From Davidsoniella eucalypti (taxonomy: Eukaryota; Ascomycota; Sordariomycetes; Microascales; Ceratocystidaceae), in assembly GCA_004009845.1 (NCBI GenBank), contig RMBW01000077.1, positions 62,001 through 126,000 on the forward strand: a stretch of DNA of 64,000 nucleotides, given 5' to 3'. This document shows, one piece after another, positions 55,770-64,000 of this stretch. Position 1 is the first letter of the stretch, and each line of letters opens with the position of its first letter. The notes below the pieces were generated by a model that saw nothing but the letters and a program-made list of their open reading frames with translations, was not told where the DNA came from and made no database searches. Position numbers and translations under genes: made by a program.

Positions 55770-58700
55770 ATTTGCAAGCGGACTAGTATCGGAGACTTGA
55801 AGAAGTCTTGCCGGGTCCCCTGAATCTAATATCGAGGGGTCCGAGAAATGTACATGTAGCATATATTTCCTTGGCAGTGGGTTCTGTGGACAGGTTCTTA
55901 GCAATGGCTATCGCCAGTGAGTTGGGAGACGAGGGGAATACACACAGAATATCTGTATGACTGTAGCGACGTCATAAAGAACTTTGTTGAAGGGGGACAT
56001 CTATTGCAAAGTAACGTGGCGAATCTCAAAGATCTTTGCCGGTGGGATATCTATTGCAGGCAACATAGCGAAGGGGTCTGAGATCGTAAGCAGGAGCGGC
56101 GTGGTAGGATATTGCTTCGGTGTTTCATTATCATCTTCTAGCGTCAATACAATGCTGCAAACACTATCGACAAATACATAAAATCTATGCACGTAATTCA
56201 GGTACACATCGTTTGACTATTCGGGCTATCTATCCCAGCTGGTACGGTGTACCATGTCCATGCCATACGGTGCTGGGTGATGTACGGTAGGACCATTATC
56301 TGGCTGGTTCGATGGGTGTGAAAATAAGAACACGGCCCCATGAACAGTGAAGAAGTCTCCAGGATCATGCCAGTAACTCAGCGTGGAACTGAGAGCTACA
56401 AAATAGCCGTAGGGTGTGTTGAACAGACTCTGTTATCCTGTCTGTGAGTGATGATATCTTGATTGTAACCCTTGATGCGATGATACCGGCAACATGACAA
56501 AAGATAATTGCAGAGGTCACATTGAAGCTTGCCCGGCCTGCACAAGAGCTCCTCTTGGGGCATACAAAAGTTCAAAACCTCGGAGTAGTCTCTTGGCACA
56601 TCAAGGTATGTAGGTGTGTTACTATATGTGACGATAGCTACCATTGCCAGCAGAACAATGACATCAATCTTCAAGAAAACCAAGCCGGACTAGGCAGCGA
56701 GCTTTAGCTGTGCCAAGTCATTGGAGTTAAGGTACGGTCATTGCTATGTTTAGGTTTTGTTTTGGTAAAATCGTAGGGGAAAACGCTTTGGTAACCAGCT
56801 GTTGCCACATGTGGCATCATTGGAGTCTTTGGGCTGCCATCTTGGCGTCCTGGTCTGTGAACATTATGTACAGATATAATAGCATTCACAGTACATTACA
56901 TAGTGCAATGCTGGGTTGTTAGGCTAGTTAGTACATATGTATTCAGCGCTGGCACTGGCACTTGGAGTAGTGGCAGATATAGCTACTGCCGCTGACCTAC
57001 CGTGCCCCTTTCAACTCCATGGAATGCATCATGATCTGAACTAACCATGTTCAACACTGTGATGTCAATATCCCTGAGTGTTGGAATCTTGGTTAGCTCA
57101 GTCGGCGTCCGTCATTTTGGGTATACCGGACCGATGGGGACTCAAACCCTGGGCTGGTAAGCAAACAGCTTACATAACTGTGGCCCCCTCTAGGGTTAAG
57201 CGAGTGAGACCTTGGACTCAAGGTGCGGCACAAACTAAACGCTATGAATCAACGCATATTTTTCGCAGCAATGACCAAGTCAAGTCAAAGTGATCTGATG
57301 AAAGACCGTACATATAAAAAGATTAACAAAAGATATTATAGTTTAAATAGTATTTCTCGTTAGACGAGTTATTGTAAGTTAGCATGTATCTAGGTTGTTA
57401 GGGTTAAACACGAGTTTACTAAAAATAAAAGGGGGCATCGAGAAAGCGTGGATCGTAGATATCCTCCTTCACCAAGAGCTCTGAACAAGTCAGTCCATAT
57501 GTAGCCGCCGTTGGGGGCCTTTCTTGAAGCCTTGATCACAACTGTACATGTATGACTGCTCTAAAAAAAGCAACACAGTAAATTGGGCAACATAGAGAGG
57601 CAGCTTCGCAAGATAGAGTCCAACTCGGTGACTTGGGGCGTGGCAGGAGACGGCCATAGTGTTCAAAAGAAAGAAAACACTGAGAAACCTACTAAACCTG
57701 CGTACATTTCATGGGCGGCCTGTATTTTTCAGTGCTTTTCACTTTGACCTTGGGGTCTTTTTGCTCTCCGGAATGCTCGTGAGCCGAACGCCATTATGAA
57801 TTTGCTCTGGCACCGAAGAAGGTCGAGCGAGCTAGCAATGATGCCGAGAACCAAGTTCGAGGTTAGAGTTGGAGGTGGCCAGTGCAAGGTGGAAATTGCT
57901 GTTGTTTCTTTATATTTATATCATCTTTATTTCATAGTCTGTTTTGATTAAAGCTCACGTGGGATTCTTTCGAACAATGGCTAGCAGTTGTTAAGAGCAA
58001 CCAGTGAGACACGAACTAGCATGCATTGTTTATCTTGTCTGACAAGGTAAAACTATGTATACATGTACTGTTCATATGTAATCAGACTTGGTCCTACATA
58101 CAGTAGAAACAAGGTTATGAGACTAGAACACTAATAATCTAGTCGCAGCCAATACAACTATAAACACCCATTGACGAGTTCGTTTGTACTAGTAGTAGTG
58201 CTACTATCAGTTAGTCAGATAGTAGTACTGGTGGAACGTATGTATTGTTTGGATCACAGACTATTTGCATGTTTGATAGAACTGTAGATGTAGATAGTAT
58301 GGAGGTTTCATCTGCTATTGCCGGTGGCTATAGTAGCTTGAGCACTGTATATGACGAATTATGTCGTATGCTCTCGGTATTGGCTTCACTATACATTGGG
58401 GAATAACATGGAAACCTATTTTAGTCATTGTTAAACTTGAGTTTAGGCACTTCGATTCTTTTTTTTTTTTTAATAAATTAGTTGGTTATAGCCAATTACT
58501 CAGCTATAGTTTTTCTTCTGAATATTTTTCTCAAGTGCTGAGAATTAAGGTGTGTTGAAGCATTGTTCAGTTTCTTGGCCTTTTAGTGACATATGCTAGG
58601 GCTGTCCAAATTAGGACTAGATAGGATCCCGGCCATGTGTTTAGAATCACTGCTCCAAGTAGGGAGAGCAGAGTGGTTAGAAGAGGCAGATAACTACGAG

Positions 58701-61700
58701 ATTGTGAAAGCCAAAAGAATAAAAGACCGAAAGAGACACATGATGGCGCTGTATAGACCGGCGTTATTCGACTCGATCATGCTGGTGATAGTAGTTTTTA
58801 GGCACACCTTGTCCGGAAGGGCATTTTGACATATGCCAAGAGCTGTAAGACGCATTATTGAGATACATGAAAGCTAGTGACGCAACATTCTACGACGTTT
58901 AACTAGAGGTGTAACTTAGATAGCTCGACGACAGCAGGCGGTGGGAGTCGCTTTGCCACACTATTTCCTTGACTCGTATAATCCTACAACTGCGACAGCT
59001 ACGGGCATGGGCCACTCTAGTATCATGAGGCCTGTATTTAAGGTGAGGTGTATGCATTGCTTGGGGGTTAGCAGACTGACACACAGTTACTTGAGCCCGT
59101 TAGTGGTCCGTGGAGAATTGGGAGAGCATGGCGTGAGAAAGGAGCAAAAGCTAGTTGACTGTTAGTTTGTATAGAGCGAGAGTCACCCTTGGTAGTTAGT
59201 AGTGGCTGTAGTGATGGCAGCAGCAGTAGTAGCAGTAGTGGTGATGGTAGTATTTTAGGAATACTCCAATGGTTGTTAGAAAATATTGAAGGCCCTATAA
59301 ATCCCCCAAAACACCGACAAAACCAATAGCCACGTTCATCGTTAGATCATCATGGCAGGGCGAGAGCCACAAGTGAATCCAAGCGGTCAGCGTGGGAGGC
59401 GGTAAAATAGCTAGTATTCAGACATCGTAGCCGAGGCTCTTTGGCCAGAGACAAACATTTGCACACATGTGACGGAGGCAAGAAGAGATATAGAGAAATA
59501 CAGAGACCGAGATTACAAGAGGCTGATTCTGTAGGCTGACAAAAGCCAAAAGTGCTTTATGCTTTTCTAAGCATCGGGCACTTTGAACCCCCCGAGGAAC
59601 AATTTTAGGCGCTATCAGCACTAACGCCACTAATCAGTGCTACAAAAAAGGACATTTGCTGCAGCTGATTCGACTTGGCATCATCGTAAAGCCTGTCCTT
59701 CCTTCCGGCATTCTAGCGTATGCACTGTATGCACTGATACCCTATATTTGGGATCAACAGTAGTACCAAAAGCGTACCTGCATCAGAGCGGGCGTCATCT
59801 TGGATTTGACAGCCAGATCGACGCCGTGAAACAATCAGCCAGTTGCCTTTGACATCACGATCAAGCGGGAGACTTGTTTGGTAGTAGGGATTTACTCGGG
59901 AGAGGCTAGCTCACTGCTACTAATACTACTGCTACTACGGCTTCGATCGGCAATCTGCATACAGATGTCAGTATACTCTCGAGAATGCTCTGGAAGGAAA
60001 GAACTAAATGTACGGCAGAGTGGAACAACAACGCTAGTTGTCTGTTTGTGTACACAGCCCTCATGGTTTATCTGGGTTTATCTGGGTTATTTGCTGTGAT
60101 GTTGTATTTTGTTATGCCAAGACCAGCCGACTAACATGGATGCTTAGTAAGTACTTCGTTACTTCGTTTCCCAAGGCTGTAAAGCATCGAAAGGTCCTGC
60201 CCACCATCTTTTTCAGGAATAGTGTGAAACGAATAGCACATTTCCGCACCTGTTTTCTCGTCTTTCTCTTTCACCTAGTAAGCTTAACTACAGTAGATCT
60301 AACATCTCCGAGTTAAACGAAACGGCGTAGACTGAGCCCCGATAGCATGTGATAGAGCCATAGTCCCCTATCGCCACGCCCTAATGGAACTTTCGCTAGT
60401 TTACTGTGCCTCTCCTGCTCCCTTACGATCTTTATGCTCTCTATAAGCAGCTCTAATTGAATTGCTATCAAGTCTCGAAGGCCCAGCAATGAGGCTCGAC
60501 GTGGCGGAATCGAGATAACTCCCTCTTTAGTTTGCACAGTAGAAAGTCTATATGGGCTGTACTGCGCCAAGAGATATACGGCACGACTTCTTGGTATACC
60601 TTTTTCGGATGGGTTGTGGGATAGGCCAAGCCAAGCCAAGCCAAGCCAGCCGGGCAACATTCAACCATGTGTTCGGTCCTCACTGTTATATGTATAGTGG
60701 ACGGGAGACACTCCAACGCATTCTTATTTTGCCGTCACTCTCGGGCCTTGGCCAGCTGAAACTGCAGTTTTGGTACATCTAGCCATCTACCGAAAACTCA
60801 CAGTTCCATGATCGTGACTGTCATGAAGTTGTGGCTTTAATCTGGGGAATGTTTCCTCACTCACTGTCTCTCTGTCACAAGAAAGAGAGTCCGCAGCAAT
60901 CTTCCATGAACGGGAGGCTCTCCGCCCCTGACCATCTGTTCATCAATATCAGTATCTTTTATTTGGAATGCTATCTGGGAGGCTACAGAGAGACGTGCTC
61001 GGCTTGTGATATTAAATTCGACGGGGCTCCGGCTTCCAAGTTCCAGAACTGGTCATGACGGCCCCAAAAGACTGGAAATAGAGGGATTGCTTCTATCTGA
61101 CCTACACAGCACTTGTACAATAGTGGCCTTAGCGGGCTTTGCGTCCTGTCTTGGCACCAGTCTTGTTTGTTTTTTTGTTTGTTTGTGAGGGTGTGCGGGC
61201 AGAACATTAACTCTTCTCATCTCTAGCTACCACGAGTATTGTTTCTTTCTTTTAGCTTGGTCTTGGGCAGCAAATCTTCTCGTTTTCTAGGCCGATTTAC
61301 TGGAAATCTGGTTCATTTTTTGCTGTAGTTGAAGATACCAGATCGGCGCTACTTGACAGTACTAGAGCCATCAAAATCCCATGTTGGACTTGTTAGCAAA
61401 CAGGCATCATATTGCCCCCCTCCCCATGCCAACGAACTGACCAGGCACTCGAACCTATAAGTGCCACGAACTAACGGGATGTAAACGACATCAAAGAAAC
61501 AAAGGGACGAAGGTGGGGGGGGGGGGGTATAGAGCCCTGCAGGGTTTCACTCCACCTCTAACCACAACTTAACCTTTTCGTACCTTGGTAGATGACGTGA
61601 ACGTAGTAGTGGCCTGCAAAAGATGCACCGACAGATGCCATGGCAGGTTAATGAGCGATATGTTGATAGCGGTTGGTTGTTTGCTTCGTTTTACACGCCC

Positions 61701-62392
61701 AGAGGTCTGTTTCGTTCCCAGTCATCCATCTACCCATCTACGTCTCTGTCCCCTTTGTCTTTGTAGATGAGAGCCTGTCAAGCCGTCAACTTTGATCATT
61801 CCATGCCCTTACAGCTCTACATGTGTCTCGAGTGGCAAACTGACTGAATGTCTCCCAAGATCATCGTCATGGCTTCCGTGCTATGGCCAATGACTACTTG
61901 ATCGGCGGCTATCTCTAGATCGCCATTCACTTGGTTAAATATCCTGCTCGTCCGCACCTCCATCATCAGTTTGGATCTCTCGGAGTCACCACCTTCACTT
62001 CAGATCACTCGGTCTAGTACCTTCTCCGTCTGCCTTTTCTTTTCTAAATACACAGCTTTGCGCTCTAAGCTGTCTACCATTCTCTATCACCAGCTTCGTG
62101 CTATCATTAGTGTGCCTTTTCTACTTCTATCTTTTTTTTTACTTGGCCCTATAAGACTATCTTCGTCTTTTGACTCTCCTTTTCCTACCGGCCTTTCTGC
62201 TTGCACCATTGCCATTCTTTGCTTCCTTCCGCCGGATCTACCAACTGTAGTCGGAATATCTAGCCTTTCTGCTTTATTCGTTTGATATCCAGTGTCTCTT
62301 CGTGAGATCTTCGTTTCTGCTATATTAGATACCCCCTCTTCTTTTCTACTTTACTATTTATCTGTATTTTGATACCCATATATCTTTTCAAG
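55770..62392. other. Gene-poor region
   Basis: I can support no protein gene in these 6.6 kb. A 115-codon ATG frame on the minus strand (60660-60313) includes a CCAAG microsatellite (60626-60648) and has no motif. The region also holds a tRNA-like relic (about 57090-57150), three TACATGTA palindromes (55851-55858, 57545-57552, 58060-58067), a GTAGCAGTAG microsatellite (about 59217-59250), a G13 run (61515-61527) and a C/T-rich leader before 62393. Confidence 0.45.
57090..57150 (+). other. tRNA-like sequence (probable relic)
   Basis: GGTTAGCTCAGTCGG looks like a tRNA D-arm/box A. GTCCG and CGGAC, 15 bases apart, could form an anticodon stem. GACTCAAACCC at 57139-57149 resembles box B with mismatches. 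The 3' half of the D-stem is missing and no acceptor stem pairs, so this is not a working tRNA. On the other strand a 5-bp stem with a 7-base loop (CTGTTTG) is also possible. It may be a decayed tRNA, or chance. Confidence 0.25.
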
Positions 62393-64000
62393 ATGCTTCC
62401 CAAGTTCTTTACTATCGTTGCCATGGCCGCTATGGCCCTGGCCAAGCCCGTCTTGCTCAAGGAGGACTACCTCCAGTCGCCTATCAACCTTCAGCCTCTC
62501 AACCAGCCCGAGTATCTTGATCCGCTGGAGGGTGCCCGCTCTCAGTTCATCGAGAAGCGTGCCTCTAAGAATGTTGACCTCACCCAGGATCTGTCTGGCT
62601 TGATTCTCTTTGCTGCGTAAGTGAACTACAACCAGCACACCCAGTCTGTATCTCTAGTTTCTAATATCTTTCTAGTTTCATCAAGGAGTCTTACATCTTC
62701 ATTGAATGCCTCGAGTGCCGCACTGAAGGCGATGTCCAGATCACTCTGACCAACGACGATATTCTCAACCCTCACATGCGCCTCGATTTCCACGGTGTCA
62801 AGTCTTACATGGATCTTGGCGTTCAGATTGTTGCTGCTACTTCTTTCTCTATCAACTTGTTCACCGTGCCAACCCCCATTGGTGTTGGTATTCCGGATCT
62901 AAATGTTGGCGTGCTACTTTTCATTGATCTGGTCTTTAGCGTTGATGCTGAGTTGGCCATGTCTGGTGGTTTCTACGTCGAGGTTCCCGATGATGCCTAT
63001 CTCGAGGCTGCTCTGTTTAACGGCGTTCTGGACGACACTTTCTTCAACGGCACTTCTTTCCAGTCTATCCCCGTCATTGTTCACGCCGCCGAGGTTACCT
63101 TCAAGGCTTCTCTGCGTGTCCGTCTCCAGGCCGGCATCGAGGTTCAGTCTCTGGGTACCAAAGCCGCCGTCAACATCTACACTGACATTGTTCAATTCGT
63201 CCTTAATATTGGGGCTGCGGAGGAATGCTACCTCCAGGCCGAAGAGTGGTTCGATCTAACCGTCGGTATCTATGCTAAGCTAGACATTCTATTCTTTGAG
63301 TTCCCTGCCCCTGTCTTGTCGACTGCCCTGTTGACCTCCCCTACCTTCACTAAGTGCCTCTGGGAGCACGAGGCCAACTACACCGAGCCCATCCCGTTTG
63401 AGCTCCCGGCGCCTACCTCTTCTGCCGCTTCCGAGTATGACAGCATGACCATCACCAGCCTTGTTTCCGCTGCTATCGAGACCGACACTATGAATATCGC
63501 CGGTCTTCTTGCCCTCATGGTTGCCCAGCCTACTGCTACTAGCACTTCTACCAACTATGATTCTATCAGCAAGGCTCAAATCACTTCCGCCCCTGTTTTA
63601 GCTCGCTATTCCGCTAAGAGCGATACTGATACTACGGACCTTGCCGACTCTGACAATACCTCTGAGTCGACTTTTATGGTCTACACCATTACCATTTGCG
63701 ATTCTGGAGCTATCGACTGTCCTGCTAGCCTCCGTACCATTGAGACTGTCACGGTCAACGTACCCTTCGTTTCCGCCGCTTGCAAGGTCTTCGATATCGA
63801 AAGCGTTGCTCCTAGCGTCATCATTTCCGAGATCACCTACCCTACCGACCTATACACCATGGAGGCCCTTGCTACTCCGGTTGTCTTCTACCCTGCTGCA
63901 AACACCACCACTGCACTGGAAGGAGCCAAAAGCACCAGCTCCATTGGTCACTTTAGCCACAGAATTGATGCTGATGGTGTAGACCGTTCTGGCATTTACA
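62393..64000 (+). CDS. Secreted protein of unknown function (partial, runs off the window)
   Basis: There are two exons in the window, 62393-62616 and 62676 onward; the reading frame is still open at base 64000. A signal peptide is clear (MLPKFFTIVAMAAMALA, cleavage near residue 17-18). A propeptide ending in EKR (residue 56) suggests Kex2 processing. After the splice (LILFAA|FIKESYIFIEC) there is a beta-rich domain of about 230 residues with few cysteines (IECLEC, EECYLQAEEW, KCLWEHE) and sequons NGT and NYT, then a Ser/Thr-rich region (about 320 onward). This layout is common for fungal wall-associated or GPI-anchored proteins, but the C-terminus is outside the window, so anchoring cannot be judged. 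I do not recognise the family. Strong codon bias for C-ending codons hints at good expression. Confidence 0.82.

Noticed and set aside
60313..60660. 115-codon ATG frame on the minus strand
   Set aside because: It starts in a CCAAG microsatellite, has no family motif, and shows no splice or codon-use support.
1..64000. CRISPR arrays, prokaryotic operons or insertion sequences
   Set aside because: The DNA is eukaryotic, with spliced genes. No regularly spaced repeats or transposase motifs were seen.

Overview
This is a window of nuclear DNA from a filamentous ascomycete (Pezizomycotina). The genes are split by short introns with GT/AG ends and clear CTAAC-type branch points. The gene set is fungal: CCT8, RPL43, a PHO85-type CDK, tafazzin, SGF73, a CDC25-type RasGEF, RTA1, Zn2Cys6 and C2H2 regulators. 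I cannot name the species; the content would fit Eurotiomycetes or a relative, but that is inference. Exon structures were worked out by hand from splice signals and from reading frame and family motifs across each junction.

Layout. 1-322: 3' end of an RMND1/DUF155 gene. 767-1787 (-): NHP10-like HMG protein. 3311-4830 (+): saccharopine-dehydrogenase-like oxidoreductase. 5114-6910 (-): CCT8, divergent from RPL43 (7409-8203, +). 9286-11682 (+): RING+PHD protein. 12240-14375 (-): degenerate septin-like protein. 16349-17473 (+): PHO85-type kinase. 18343-19573 (-): tafazzin. 20683-23199 (-): large kinase-like protein. 23612-24786 (+): NOSIP-type RING protein. 25883-27067 (-): RTA1 membrane protein. 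28946-31128 (+): Zn2Cys6 regulator. 31752-33256 (+): SGF73. 34447-36956 (-): C2H2 + fungal_trans regulator. 45318-49682 (+): CDC25 RasGEF. About 50495-52504 (+): truncated second copy of the kinase-like gene. 54624-55769 (+): GH64 beta-1,3-glucanase. 62393 to the window end (+): secreted protein, partial.

Most genes are housekeeping or regulatory and there is no biosynthetic cluster. Several belong to shared themes. Ras/cAMP and phosphate/nutrient signalling is represented by CDC25 and PHO85. Chromatin and Pol II control is represented by SGF73 (SAGA), NHP10 (INO80) and the RING/PHD protein. Cytosolic proteostasis and translation are represented by CCT8 and RPL43.

The unusual content is: (1) an inverted pair of near-identical kinase-like genes about 27 kb apart, one 5'-truncated with an in-frame stop; (2) two long stretches without recognisable genes (36957-45317 and 55770-62392); (3) a short dispersed repeat at about 2.85 and 28.0 kb; (4) recurrent TACATGTA palindromes confined to non-coding DNA; and (5) gene-structure oddities, including an in-frame intron in the septin-like gene, a 544-nt last intron in CDC25, and a same-frame Q-rich stretch after the PHO85 stop. 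I did not find a convincing wholly new multi-gene system.
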